Source: Acidobacteriota bacterium
GTDB lineage: Bacteria > Acidobacteriota > Blastocatellia > Pyrinomonadales > Pyrinomonadaceae
Direction: 5' to 3'
NCBI GenBank assembly: GCA_020199835.1
Contig: JAIVJV010000009.1
Span: 1,081,090-1,145,089, forward strand
DNA: 64,000 nt
The notes under the pieces are model-generated. The model was not told the DNA's origin, did not search any database, and worked only from the letters and a program-made list of their open reading frames with translations. Shown one piece after another: positions 42,119 through 51,210 of this stretch. The first letter of the stretch is position 1. Every line of letters begins with the position of its first letter. The translations under genes and the position numbers were made by a program.

Positions 42119-42532
42119 ATGCCCGATTTTCCAGGACGCTTAACCGTCATCAACGGCCAGTCAAATTTAGACAACGACCTGCTCGTACGCCCAGGTTTCT
42201 CCGACCCCGCGCAAGCGATAGCCGCGGCTACGCAGTTTCTGCTGAAAACCAAACAACTGATTTCCGGCCAGAAGATCATCGTCACAGGTGACAAAGGCTC
42301 TTTCGGCGATATTAGCATCATCGTTATGACGAACGCGCAGCCGGATCCATCTCAGCCGTTCGCTTTCGGTCTCGAAACGGTTTCCACCACGAAGACCCAG
42401 CGCGCTGGAGCGAACAAGTCCGGAAGCGCAAAGTCCGCGTCTGCCTCTCGCGATGGCGGTTCCAAAGCGGGCGCGTCGAAAAAGAGCGCACGGAAGCGCG
42501 GCGCCGCGAAGTCTTCGGCGAAGAAGAAGTAG
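42119..42532 (+). CDS. Small unknown protein with a Lys/Ala/Ser-rich tail
   Basis: A 137-residue protein. Residues 1-90 are a compact domain (FPGRLTVINGQSNLDNDLLV, AIAAATQFLLKTKQLISGQKIIVTGDKG). Residues 95-137 are low-complexity and strongly basic (KSARKRGAAKSSAKKK end), like histone-H1-type tails. ATG 42119 follows TGGAGGTCAACTT. DNA or RNA binding by the tail is a reasonable inference but unproven. The following gene starts 41 bases later. Confidence 0.75.
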   Translation: MPDFPGRLTVINGQSNLDNDLLVRPGFSDPAQAIAAATQFLLKTKQLISGQKIIVTGDKGSFGDISIIVMTNAQPDPSQPFAFGLETVSTTKTQRAGANKSGSAKSASASRDGGSKAGASKKSARKRGAAKSSAKKK

Positions 42533-42573
42533 AAATCCCCTGACAGGAAACGAGTTCATCAAGTTTCAAGGCC

Positions 42574-45063
42574 ATGTTCAAAACCATCTCGCATAACACC
42601 AGACTAATCTCTTTGCTTCTCGTATTCTCGCTAGCCGCGGTGTGCCCAGCGCAGACGCAGGATTACGCGGAAAAAGCGCGTCGCGAGCTCGAGAAACAAC
42701 AAAAAAGGGCGCAGGCGTACCAAATCGAGAAGGCCAGAGACTTCGGTATTTTTGTTGACACCCCGAAGATTTATGACGACTTCTCATTGCACCTGATGCT
42801 GAACGCCGCCCGGGCACGTCTCGCGGCGCTCCAGACCTTCGACCAAACTGGTCTGCTCTCGCGGATCGGCGCGGTTACGGGGGCCAGCCTTCAGCAGCAG
42901 GCGATTTCGGCTCAGGTGCTGGGCCCACCACTTCCCTCGACGGCCGTGGCCTCTCTCGGAGCCACGGGATCAACGACGACTGCAACCAGCGGAACAGGTT
43001 CTACAACCACGACGGTCGCCGGCCTTCCCGTGCAGAACGTAACGACCACCAACCCACAGATGCTCGCATCGGCCCCGGCGCTCCCGGCGGGTTCAACCGC
43101 GCTCCCATCGACGGGCTTCAACATCTCTTCGCTCGATGCTCTCAACGAGATGATGCAGCTCACTGCCGAGGTAACGAACCTCCAACTGCTTCTCGAAGGT
43201 TCACTGTCGGATCGCTACGTTCGGGGCAATCGACTCGTTAAGCCGCGAACGACCGTCGGATTCCCGATCACGGTCACGCCACAGAAGGATTACAAGGATG
43301 CGGTCGCCGTAGTAGAGGTTGAGGCGGTCAATCCACCGCCACCTACTAACAACACAATTGACAGAGCCGACCGCCCGGCCGTGACCGCCATTCTGCCGCG
43401 CGAGAAGACCTACAACGTAGCGGCCATCACTGACAACATGACGTCGATTGGCGGTGGTTTCGTTAGTCAAGTCATTAACGGCGGGTTCTCCTATCTGCGC
43501 GGCCGCAAGACGTACTACATCGTGCAGGATCAGGACACGTTGGCCACTATGCATGAAAGCCGTGACCCCGAAGTCACGCTCTTCTCATGGCAGTTCCGCC
43601 CCGTGCTTGGGCGACACTACGTCCGTGCCGGCCTCAAGCAAACCTTCGTCCAACTTGCCAACCCAATCAAACAGACGATGGGCTGCTTCGGGATGGTCAG
43701 AATTACGACCTACTGGCGCAAATATGATCGCGAGACTGGGGTGCTGGGAAGGGTATACCCGGAGACAATCCGTAACCTCAATTACCGTCCGATTCCCGCG
43801 ATGGACCAGACACCCGTGTTCGGAAAGCTGGAAACTAAAGATATTGGCTCGGGCCTGGTCCTCACCACGCTAAAGGCGGAGGGGCAACAGTTCCTCAGCG
43901 CGGTGTACGTGCGTGTTGGCAACAACTACTATCGCGAGGGTTCGCCCGGCTTTACCTTTGAGGCATCCCAGATCCGGTTCGTCGCTCCCGCGTCCGAATT
44001 AGCCAGGCACGGTGCATTTTTCGTTCTGCGTGACGGGAGGGAGACGCCGATATTGGATCCGCGTGACCCTGTAGATCTCTCACCGTTCGACCCCACGTGT
44101 GGTCTGCCGCCACCCGCTCCGCGACTGGTAATTGGCGGCGAGCCAATTCCGCGTCCAACCCCCTCGCCACAACTCGAGGTCGAAGTGACTGCGTTTGACG
44201 CGACCAACAGCATTCTCATCGCAAAGTTATCTAACCTCCCGCCTGTGCCCGCCCTTGAAGACTATTACGTAGTCGTTGGCGGTCGAGTCTTCGGCCTGAT
44301 GGACGCGCCCGTCGACCGTTGTGGTCTGCTGCGGGCGGACCCGCTCAGTGGGTCAACGGCGGAGACGAACGTCAAACCTTGCGAAGATTCGAGGGACGGG
44401 ACCGCCAGGTTCACGGTCGTTGTGCCCTCAAATCTGCTTATCGGCGCGAGGCAGGTGGAAGTAAAGCCGCTCTTGTGGAAAGAGGCCTACACAGCTCGCC
44501 CAACAACAAACGTCTTCAATGCCACGGCTTCCTCGGACAAACCGGTCCTGCTTGAGCAGCGGGCCGACGGTGCCTTGTATCTGCTCTTCGGCACCCGTCT
44601 GCTCAACGCCGACATTCTGAGTCCGTCCACCGCCGGGTGGAACAACCCGCACCACATCCGGGAATCAGACACGCTGCGCGTGTTCAAGGTCGACAAAAAC
44701 GCGAAGCAGATCGTCTTGCGCAAGAAGCCGGACGAACGGCCCATCATATTGACACTGCCTGTGCCAGCGGCCGACACGAAACCTGCTCTAACGGCGAAGG
44801 ACAGCCTCGTCGTTGAGAATGACGAGGTGACGGTACTGGGAGACAATCTCGACAAGTTGAAGACGGTTCGTTTTGGAGAGACGGAGCTCAGGTTCAGACT
44901 CTCGAAGGATAAGAAGTCTGTCACGGTTGTAGGGCTGCGCGCGGCGCGTGTTACCGCCGCTCCTCAGGAACAGGAACTCGAGTTTGAGTTTGAGGATGGT
45001 AAGAAAGCTACCGTGAAGGTGAACGTCTTCAGCGGCATTTACCAGATAACCGAGAAGAAGTGA
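42574..45063 (+). CDS. Large secreted protein with IPT/TIG-like C-terminal region
   Basis: An 829-residue protein with a signal peptide (LISLLLVFSLAAVCPAQTQ). Residues 20-60 are charged and probably helical; about 125-190 is a Thr/Ser/Ala-rich linker (GATGSTTTATSGTGSTTTTVA). The middle contains beta-rich segments. The C-terminal SLVVENDEVTVLGDNLDKLKTVRFGETEL resembles an IPT/TIG fold (immunoglobulin-like). I do not recognise the whole. It might be a cell-surface structural protein. Confidence 0.75.
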   Translation: MFKTISHNTRLISLLLVFSLAAVCPAQTQDYAEKARRELEKQQKRAQAYQIEKARDFGIFVDTPKIYDDFSLHLMLNAARARLAALQTFDQTGLLSRIGAVTGASLQQQAISAQVLGPPLPSTAVASLGATGSTTTATSGTGSTTTTVAGLPVQNVTTTNPQMLASAPALPAGSTALPSTGFNISSLDALNEMMQLTAEVTNLQLLLEGSLSDRYVRGNRLVKPRTTVGFPITVTPQKDYKDAVAVVEVEAVNPPPPTNNTIDRADRPAVTAILPREKTYNVAAITDNMTSIGGGFVSQVINGGFSYLRGRKTYYIVQDQDTLATMHESRDPEVTLFSWQFRPVLGRHYVRAGLKQTFVQLANPIKQTMGCFGMVRITTYWRKYDRETGVLGRVYPETIRNLNYRPIPAMDQTPVFGKLETKDIGSGLVLTTLKAEGQQFLSAVYVRVGNNYYREGSPGFTFEASQIRFVAPASELARHGAFFVLRDGRETPILDPRDPVDLSPFDPTCGLPPPAPRLVIGGEPIPRPTPSPQLEVEVTAFDATNSILIAKLSNLPPVPALEDYYVVVGGRVFGLMDAPVDRCGLLRADPLSGSTAETNVKPCEDSRDGTARFTVVVPSNLLIGARQVEVKPLLWKEAYTARPTTNVFNATASSDKPVLLEQRADGALYLLFGTRLLNADILSPSTAGWNNPHHIRESDTLRVFKVDKNAKQIVLRKKPDERPIILTLPVPAADTKPALTAKDSLVVENDEVTVLGDNLDKLKTVRFGETELRFRLSKDKKSVTVVGLRAARVTAAPQEQELEFEFEDGKKATVKVNVFSGIYQITEKK

Positions 45064-45095
45064 GGTGGTGAAACCATTCTGGATTGTCGGGCCGT

Positions 45096-47723
45096 TTACT
45101 CGTATCGCAGCGCAACCAGGGGATCGACTCTGGTTGCGCGTCTTGCCGGGATGTAGCACGCGAGCAGTGTGGCGAGGATCACACAAAGCGCCACTGCGCC
45201 GAACGTAATCGGATCGGTTGGAGAAACTTCAAACAGCAAAGTCGTCATTAGCCGTGTTAACGCTAATGCGCCGGCAAGCCCGATTGTCAGACCCGCGGTG
45301 ACAAGGGCCATCCCACTTCGCAAGATCATGGTTAGCACGTCAGCCCACTGCGCGCCCAAGGCGATCCGAACACCAATCTCGCGTGTGCGCTGAGTCACGA
45401 AATAGGCCATCACTCCGTAAACGCCGGCAGTTGCCAACACAAGTGCGATGCCCGAAAAAATGCCGAACAGCAGGCCCCAGACGCGCGATTGCCAAATCGT
45501 GTTTGCTGACAACCTCGTCAGCGGCACGACATTGAAGACCCCTGTATCAGGAGCGACCTGCCAGATTGCTCGCTGGATGTCGTTCGCGAGTGTCATCGGA
45601 TCGCCTTGCGTGCGGGCCACAAAATGAGTTTGCTTGCTGTAACTCTGAAAGCAGGCGTAGTAGAGATCGTAACCAACTTCATCAACCAAACTGTTGTGCT
45701 TGACATCGCCGACAACGCCGACGATTTCGGCACAACCATTTCCATCGTCACCGCAGTTGATTCGTTTGCCGATCGGATCGACGTTGGGCCACATCCGCTC
45801 CGCCAGCCGCCGATTGATGATCGCAACATCCCGACGACCGTCGGGCATCACCGTGTCGCGGTCGGTGAAGACGCGGCCACGAAGTAACGGAATTTGCATA
45901 ACACGAAAATAGTCCGGCGAGACAGCTTGATAATTGACGAGTGGATTCTGCTTCTGGTCCTCGCTCGACTGCCCCTGGATTGAAAACTCGCCTCGATACC
46001 ACGGCTTTTGACCGACAAAAGGCAAATCACTGTTATCGGCGACAGCAACTACACCCGGTACGGTTGCGATCTCTTGAAGCAACTGTTGGTAGTGCCGCGA
46101 CATGAACTCAACGCGGTAATCTTCCTGGCGCCGATAGGTTGGATTGATTTCGAGATGAAGCACGTTCTCCGCCGTGAAACCAGGCGACGTATTCTGCAAG
46201 CGCGTAAAACTTCGCAGCATGAGTCCCGCTCCGGCCAGCAACACGACCGCGAGCGCGATTTCGGTTACGACTAACAAACCACGAACGCGTTGCATCCTCG
46301 GACTGGCGCCGAACTTACCGCCTTCTTTGAGCGATTGGTCCAGATCCACTGACGCCGTTCGTAACGCCGGTATCAAACCGACAAAAAGGGCGGTCACAAG
46401 TGAGATCAGCAAGGTGAACATCAGCGCCCGGCCGTCGAGTTCGATCTTCACAAAGAACGGCAGGAGTTCTTCGGGCAGGAGTGCAACCAGCATACGTAGA
46501 CTCCACGCGCCGAGGACGATGCCGAGCGCGCAGCCGATCGATACCAGCAGCAACGCTTCCGACAGCGACTGTCGAATCAAACGGCCCTGACTAGCTCCAA
46601 GAGCAGCGCGCAACGCCAACTCCCGTTCGCGCACGGTCGCCTGCGTCATCAACAGGTTCGCCACATTCGCGCACGCAATCAGCAGCACAAATCCGCAGGC
46701 GCCGAGTAGAAGCCAGAACGAGCGGCGTAATTTGCCGAACCAGAAGTCGCGCAACGGGACAACAGTCGCCGTGATTTCGCTATTCGTTTCGGGATAGGTT
46801 TGCGCCAGGCGAGCTGCGATCTCCCGCATTTCTGCTTGTGCCTGTTCCGGCGAGACTCCGGGTTTGAGACGCGCGATCGTTTGATCTATACGCGACCCGC
46901 GGTTCTGACGATTGAAGTAACGATCAGTCAGCCACCATAAGTCACTCTGAAAGGGAAAGCGAAAGCCGGGCGGCATCACGCCGATTACGGTCAAGCTACG
47001 CCCGTCGATTCGAAGCTGACGGCCCACTATAGCGGGATCGCTGCCGAATCTTCTTTGCCACAAGCCATGACTCAAGAGGACGGTGTCAGGATCTGCCGAT
47101 GTTGGACCATGGCCGAGTGAGGGAGCGACCTGGAGAGTTGAAAACAGATTTGCGGTCCCGAACGTTAGATTGAGTGTTTCCGTTTCGGCGCGAAATTGGA
47201 GATTGGCATTCCAACGCAAATTGAAGAACGCGAGGTCGTCAAAGACATTATTTTGCCGCCGCCAGTCTTCGAAGTCGGCGAATGACACTCCGCTCGATTG
47301 ACCGCGATATTGCGAATCCACCATCACCAGGCGATCCGGATCGCCGTAGGGCAGGGGACGCAGAAGAAAAGCGTTGACAACGGAAAAGATCGCGGTGTTA
47401 GCGCCAATGCCGAGAGCGAGCGTCACGATTGCTATCAGCGTGACGCCGGGATTCTTCGCCAGCAGTCGCGTGCCGTAACGCAGGTCTTGCAGAAACTCTT
47501 CGATCAACCGCACGCCGCGCGCGTCACGGCATTCTTCTTTCGATCGTTCGATGGCGTTGAAGGATTTCAGAGCGGCGTTGTGAGCGTCGTCCGGAGTCAT
47601 TCCGCTTCGGAGGTTCTGCGCGGCCTCGTGTTCCAGGTGGTCACGCAGCTCGGCCTCGAGTTCACGCTCCAGTTCTTCTTTGTGAAACAACGCCCGCCAA
47701 CGTCTCTTGAGCTGGTCCAACAT
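45096..47723 (-). CDS. ADOP-type ABC permease with N-terminal prefix domain
   Basis: An 875-residue permease. The first 90 residues (LFHKEELERELEAELRDHLEHEA, GMTPDDAHNAALKSFN) are the cytoplasmic prefix domain of ADOP proteins; then FLQDLRYGTRLLAKNPGVTLIAIVTLALGIGANTAIFSVVNA opens the first MacB/FtsX-like half and LLFGIFSGIALVLATAGVYGVMAYFV the second. There is no ATPase domain. It lies 14 bases downstream of a PadR regulator gene, a standard acidobacterial pairing. Unlike the 22281 copy, it carries the prefix domain. Confidence 0.93.
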   Translation of the reverse strand: MLDQLKRRWRALFHKEELERELEAELRDHLEHEAAQNLRSGMTPDDAHNAALKSFNAIERSKEECRDARGVRLIEEFLQDLRYGTRLLAKNPGVTLIAIVTLALGIGANTAIFSVVNAFLLRPLPYGDPDRLVMVDSQYRGQSSGVSFADFEDWRRQNNVFDDLAFFNLRWNANLQFRAETETLNLTFGTANLFSTLQVAPSLGHGPTSADPDTVLLSHGLWQRRFGSDPAIVGRQLRIDGRSLTVIGVMPPGFRFPFQSDLWWLTDRYFNRQNRGSRIDQTIARLKPGVSPEQAQAEMREIAARLAQTYPETNSEITATVVPLRDFWFGKLRRSFWLLLGACGFVLLIACANVANLLMTQATVRERELALRAALGASQGRLIRQSLSEALLLVSIGCALGIVLGAWSLRMLVALLPEELLPFFVKIELDGRALMFTLLISLVTALFVGLIPALRTASVDLDQSLKEGGKFGASPRMQRVRGLLVVTEIALAVVLLAGAGLMLRSFTRLQNTSPGFTAENVLHLEINPTYRRQEDYRVEFMSRHYQQLLQEIATVPGVVAVADNSDLPFVGQKPWYRGEFSIQGQSSEDQKQNPLVNYQAVSPDYFRVMQIPLLRGRVFTDRDTVMPDGRRDVAIINRRLAERMWPNVDPIGKRINCGDDGNGCAEIVGVVGDVKHNSLVDEVGYDLYYACFQSYSKQTHFVARTQGDPMTLANDIQRAIWQVAPDTGVFNVVPLTRLSANTIWQSRVWGLLFGIFSGIALVLATAGVYGVMAYFVTQRTREIGVRIALGAQWADVLTMILRSGMALVTAGLTIGLAGALALTRLMTTLLFEVSPTDPITFGAVALCVILATLLACYIPARRATRVDPLVALRYE

Positions 47724-47737
47724 GGTGGTTACTGAAC

Positions 47738-48070
47738 CTATGCATCTCGGAGAACTATTGCGACGGCTCCGGAGAACCGTTCCCAGTTCTTTCGGTCTCT
47801 GTCGAGTTGTTTACGTCCAGCGCTAGTCAACGCGTAAAACTTAGCCTTCCGGTTGTTCTCAGAAGGTCCCCAAACAGCCGAGATCAGCCCACGATTTTCC
47901 AAACGGTGCAGTGCCGGGTAGAGCGCGCCTGGCGTAACACTCAATGCGTCGCCAGAGACTATCTGGAGTTGCTGCATAATCTCCCACCCGTTCAACTGGT
48001 GCGCACGCAGCAAGCGGAGGATTAACAACTCGAGCGTTCCGCGTAGTAGATCAGCTTCCTCTTTCTTCAT
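47738..48070 (-). CDS. PadR-family transcription regulator
   Basis: A 110-residue winged-helix protein: LLRGTLELLILRLLRAHQLNGWEIMQQL, VTPGALYPALHRLENRGLISAVWG and RKAKFYALTSAGRKQLDRD are the family's three typical blocks. It lacks the long C-terminal helix domain of larger members, as is common for PadR proteins paired with ADOP permeases. It precedes the permease in one operon and probably controls it. Confidence 0.93.
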   Translation of the reverse strand: MKKEEADLLRGTLELLILRLLRAHQLNGWEIMQQLQIVSGDALSVTPGALYPALHRLENRGLISAVWGPSENNRKAKFYALTSAGRKQLDRDRKNWERFSGAVAIVLRDA

Positions 48071-48137
48071 GCGCTCCTCTAGACAGCCAACTGGAGCGGA
48101 ATATAGAGCCGCACCTATCGTCTGTCAATAGGAAATC

Positions 48138-48923
48138 TCACATGAACAAATGGATCGCGGTTATTAATACAATATGAGCTGACATGTGAGCGATGATGGC
48201 GGCCTCGAGGCCGTTCCGCCAATAAAGGTACCCTGCTATCAGTCCGAACAGCGAGTTAGCAAGAACAACGAACGCGACTATCGGGACGGTAAAATCAACT
48301 CCGAGTGCACGTACCAATGGCAAATGGCCGATTCCAAACACAACTGACGAAATTACGATCGCGCTTACAAAGTAAATTGTTCTCGGTGTTCCGCGCCCTT
48401 GTTGAAATATCCGCCACAAGACCCATACGAGGAGCGTTAGCAATCCCCATCTGAGTAACATTTCTTCGGTGACGCCGCCGTACAGGATTCGCATCAAGAA
48501 CGGCATCGAAGTATTCAATCTCTCTGCCCGCGTTATGAACACCGGCGGCAGAAGAGGTCTAAACAACAACCAACTCGATATGATCATAACTCCCGCGATA
48601 AAGCCGGCAATCAAACCTGGCAGGACCTGTGGCTTCAGCGCAGACACGAAATCATTGCCCTTGGCGAGGGCTTCCGCCGCAGGTGCTGATAGGCCGACGC
48701 GGTGCGCGAGTTGGATACCGATGAATATCGCGAGACTCAACAGGATCGTGGGCTGAATCGTGCTCACAACTTTTATCAGCAGCGGATGAAAAGGCAGTTC
48801 CGATCCACTAGCCCCAGGTAGGTTCGCGATAAGCGCGGGGAGGTCGATGAGCAGCAGAGAGAGCACGCCCGCCATGCCTGCTACCCAGAGGATCGCGAAT
48901 AATTTGGTAGACATTTTGTTCAT
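48138..48923 (-). CDS. CPBP-family intramembrane metalloprotease
   Basis: A 261-residue membrane protein with about eight hydrophobic segments. Motif 1 is GGVTEEMLLRWGLLTLLVW (the EExxxR type), motif 2 FGIGHLPL and motif 3 NGLEAAIIAHMSAH, all of the CPBP (Rce1-like/abortive-infection) family. It is predicted to cleave within the membrane. Substrate unknown. ATG 48914 is an alternative start. No bacteriocin gene adjoins it. Confidence 0.9.
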   Translation of the reverse strand: MNKMSTKLFAILWVAGMAGVLSLLLIDLPALIANLPGASGSELPFHPLLIKVVSTIQPTILLSLAIFIGIQLAHRVGLSAPAAEALAKGNDFVSALKPQVLPGLIAGFIAGVMIISSWLLFRPLLPPVFITRAERLNTSMPFLMRILYGGVTEEMLLRWGLLTLLVWVLWRIFQQGRGTPRTIYFVSAIVISSVVFGIGHLPLVRALGVDFTVPIVAFVVLANSLFGLIAGYLYWRNGLEAAIIAHMSAHIVLITAIHLFM

Positions 48924-49012
48924 AGTTTGGCAACCATACTTACAAGGCTGGATTTCAGAAACCTGTCCCGAGCCAAAGTCGTACGAGCGTGTTAGATTTC
49001 GCGTTCAAGATT

Positions 49013-49498
49013 ATGTTCTGTCCTAACTGCTCAACAAAGATTTCGACGGATCAGAAGTTCTGTCGCGCGTGCGGATTGGCCGTGGACAAAATTGTCCAAT
49101 CGGTCCGTGAGCAGTTGCCAACAAAGCTGGATGAGACCCTGGAGGCGCAAAAGAACAAACTGGAGCGGCTGGGAATGACGGCCCTGTCAATCTTCGGTTT
49201 AGGATTATTCGGACTTCTGATTTACCTCGTCGGGTACAAACTAATGCTGACGCAGGGAAAGGTCCTGGCCGGTCTCGCAATCCTGGGTTTCATAGTACTG
49301 ATCGGGAGCGGACTACTCTCGGTAATCTTGTTCGCGAAGGCCAACGAATTGAAAGACTCTCCGGCGCGCAGGCCGGATGAACTTGGCGAATCTCTACCCA
49401 CCGCGAATCTCCTGAACGAAGCTCAAGTAGAACCCGTCCCGACCGTTACCGAGCGGACAACGGAATTGCTGTTCGCCAAAGGAAATACGAAGAAGTAA
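49013..49498 (+). CDS. Zinc-ribbon membrane protein
   Basis: About 161 residues. The N terminus is a zinc ribbon, MFCPNCSTKISTDQKFCRACG (two CxxC knuckles), followed by a helical segment and two transmembrane helices (ALSIFGLGLFGLLIYLVGY, VLAGLAILGFIVLIGSGLLSVILFA). ATG 49013 begins precisely at the ribbon; the GTG at 48989 adds LDFAFKI. Function unknown. It is divergent from the CPBP gene and converges on the Hsp70-like gene. Confidence 0.8.
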   Translation: MFCPNCSTKISTDQKFCRACGLAVDKIVQSVREQLPTKLDETLEAQKNKLERLGMTALSIFGLGLFGLLIYLVGYKLMLTQGKVLAGLAILGFIVLIGSGLLSVILFAKANELKDSPARRPDELGESLPTANLLNEAQVEPVPTVTERTTELLFAKGNTKK

Positions 49499-49512
49499 CT
49501 AGCCGGTCGTTG

Positions 49513-49542
49513 TGAGAATCCGTGGCAACTCACGCATTCTCA
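49513..49542. terminator. Hairpin between convergent genes
   Basis: TGAGAAT-C-CGTG pairs with CACG-C-ATTCTCA around a 6-base loop, 11 of 12 pairs matching. It lies just after the zinc-ribbon gene and reaches over the last codons of the Hsp70-like gene. It probably ends the plus-strand transcript. Confidence 0.5.
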
Positions 49543-50813
49543 AGCGCGCGCAACGCGAGCCCCTTGGCGACCGTCGTTAACTCTTCACCGCCTCTTAGTT
49601 TGTGACTGCCAAACGTTTTCGCAAAGAAGCGACGTACATACGGTACGAAAGAAGAGCCGCCCGTGAGGAATACACTACCGATATCTGCGTAGTTAACGTT
49701 GTGTTGACTGAAGAGAGTCTTAACGCAGGTAGCTATGTTTTGAATGTCCTCTTGAATCCACGATTCAAAACGCCAACGTTCGAGAGTGTCTTCGATGTTC
49801 ACAGCGCCATGAGCGAATACGAAGCCGGCGTCTTCCTTTGCTGTTAGTTCAACTTTTGTACTCTCAACAGCACGATAAAGCGCGTAGCCTAAGTTTTCAG
49901 AGATGATCTGAATCAACGCCTTTACCTTGTCAGGTTCAGAAGCTTGAGTTTTGACCTCTCGGAGTACCGCCATCGTCTTCGGATCTTTCAGAAGGAACGT
50001 GCGATGCCAACTCGAGAGTTGTGAATACAGCCAAACAGGCACAGGCAGCTCCTTGCCTAATGAAACATAATGCGAGCCAAGCCCCAGCTTAGGCGCCACG
50101 AGGTTCATCATGATTCTGCTGTCAAAAGTGTCGCCCGCAATGGCGACGCCAGAGGTGCCGACGACGGGATTTCCACCCGTCCGTTTTCTACCGGGACCAA
50201 GCTGGGCCAACGTGAAGTCGCTTGTTCCACCGCCGAAGTCACCTATCAAGACCAACTCGTCGTGGTCCAGCTGGGTTTCATATTGATATGCGGCGGCGAC
50301 TGGTTCAAGTTCGAATGTGACTTCGGAAAAACCGGCGAGATTAGCTGCTGTTCGGAGACGGTTGAGTGCCAAAGTCTCGTCGGCTTCGGTTTCAGCTCCA
50401 GCAAAGCGGACGGGCCGGCCGAGCACGACGCTGTTGGCGTCAACACCGGATTGTTCAATCACGGTTGTTCTCAGACGCCTTAAAATGATCGCGATCAAAT
50501 TTTCGAGAGTGTAGTAGCGCCCGTTGATTTGTGTGGAGGTGAACAAGCGACTTCCCAGATAGGATTTGACGGAGAGAACGAGTCGTCCCTTCGTGTCGGC
50601 GTCGAGGTAGGAATTTATTGCGTCAGGGCCGGCTTTCGTTTCCGCTTTTATTGTGGACGTGCGGTCTTTGGGTGGGAAGTACAGAATTGATCGGAAACTG
50701 GTGGTCGTATTGAGACCATCGCCGAAGCTCGCGAGCGTCGCCTCTTTTCCTGATTCCGCGAGGGCGATGGCGCTGTTAGTTGTACCAAAGTCTAGTCCGA
50801 TAACGGGCGGCAT
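49530..50813 (-). CDS. Hsp70-family protein (YegD-like)
   Basis: A 427-residue protein containing only the Hsp70 ATPase part: phosphate-1 motif VIGLDFGTTNSAIAL at the N terminus, VLGRPVRFAGAET, phosphate-2 VLIGDFGGGTSDFTL, and SVFLTGGSSFVPYVRRFF near the end. The substrate-binding domain is missing, as in E. coli YegD-like proteins. ATG 50813 (MPPVIGLDFG) is preferred to the longer TTG/ATG extension at 50831. An insertion-sequence-end-like repeat (50827-50860) lies immediately upstream. Confidence 0.9.
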   Translation of the reverse strand: MPPVIGLDFGTTNSAIALAESGKEATLASFGDGLNTTTSFRSILYFPPKDRTSTIKAETKAGPDAINSYLDADTKGRLVLSVKSYLGSRLFTSTQINGRYYTLENLIAIILRRLRTTVIEQSGVDANSVVLGRPVRFAGAETEADETLALNRLRTAANLAGFSEVTFELEPVAAAYQYETQLDHDELVLIGDFGGGTSDFTLAQLGPGRKRTGGNPVVGTSGVAIAGDTFDSRIMMNLVAPKLGLGSHYVSLGKELPVPVWLYSQLSSWHRTFLLKDPKTMAVLREVKTQASEPDKVKALIQIISENLGYALYRAVESTKVELTAKEDAGFVFAHGAVNIEDTLERWRFESWIQEDIQNIATCVKTLFSQHNVNYADIGSVFLTGGSSFVPYVRRFFAKTFGSHKLRGGEELTTVAKGLALRALENA

Positions 50814-50826
50814 CCTCGTAGTTTCG

Positions 50827-50860
50827 CACAAAGCGGTGTGGGTTCGGTGATAAAGTGAAG
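50827..50860 (+). repeat. Copy of the 62343 repeat, upstream of Hsp70-like gene
   Basis: CACAAAGCGGTGTGGGTTCG continues as GTGATAAAGTGAAG and matches the segment at 62343-62374 with one gap and two or three substitutions; TGTGGGTTCGGT and ATAAAGTGAA are identical in both. It lies between the divergent Hsp70-like and small membrane-protein genes, so it overlaps their likely promoter region. Confidence 0.6.
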
Positions 50861-50875
50861 TTGAGGGACTGGCTT

Positions 50876-51091
50876 ATGCGTCAAACGCTAATGGGCATCG
50901 AAATGATTGTTGTGGGTTCGGCGATCATAATTTTTAGTGAGCGCATAGCTCGCCTCACAGCTGCATTACATCGAAGAACGCTGGGAATAGAATTGCCGCG
51001 AAATTGGAGTCGTGGAGGAGCCGTATTTGTGGGAGTTCTGATGTCGTTTTACGGCTTGTTGATCCTGCTAAGACTGGTAGCGATAAAGTAA
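50876..51091 (+). CDS. Small two-helix membrane protein
   Basis: A 71-residue protein with two hydrophobic helices (GIEMIVVGSAIIIFSERIA and GAVFVGVLMSFYGLLILL) joined by a basic loop (RRTLGIELPRNWSRG). ATG 50876 is chosen because GAGGGA lies 7 bases upstream; the GTG at 50855 lies inside the 50827 repeat. No family recognised. Confidence 0.65.
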   Translation: MRQTLMGIEMIVVGSAIIIFSERIARLTAALHRRTLGIELPRNWSRGGAVFVGVLMSFYGLLILLRLVAIK

Positions 51092-51183
51092 AAGGATAGT
51101 TCACCACCGCCACGCAGGAAGGAGAAGATCAGGGCCGCTGCTGTGAGTGCGAGGCCGGCGCTTATCGCCTCCAGAATGCGCAT
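51049..51183 (-). CDS. Possible 44-residue membrane peptide
   Basis: An open frame beginning MRILEAISAGLALTAAALIF with one transmembrane helix, 27 bases beyond the stop of the antiporter gene on the same strand. It overlaps the end of the 50876 gene by 43 bases on the opposite strand. There is GGGAGAAGATC upstream. It may be spurious. Confidence 0.35.
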   Translation of the reverse strand: MRILEAISAGLALTAAALIFSFLRGGGELSFYFIATSLSRINKP

Positions 51184-51210
51184 CTTTCTGATCTTCTCCC
51201 AGCGGCGACT

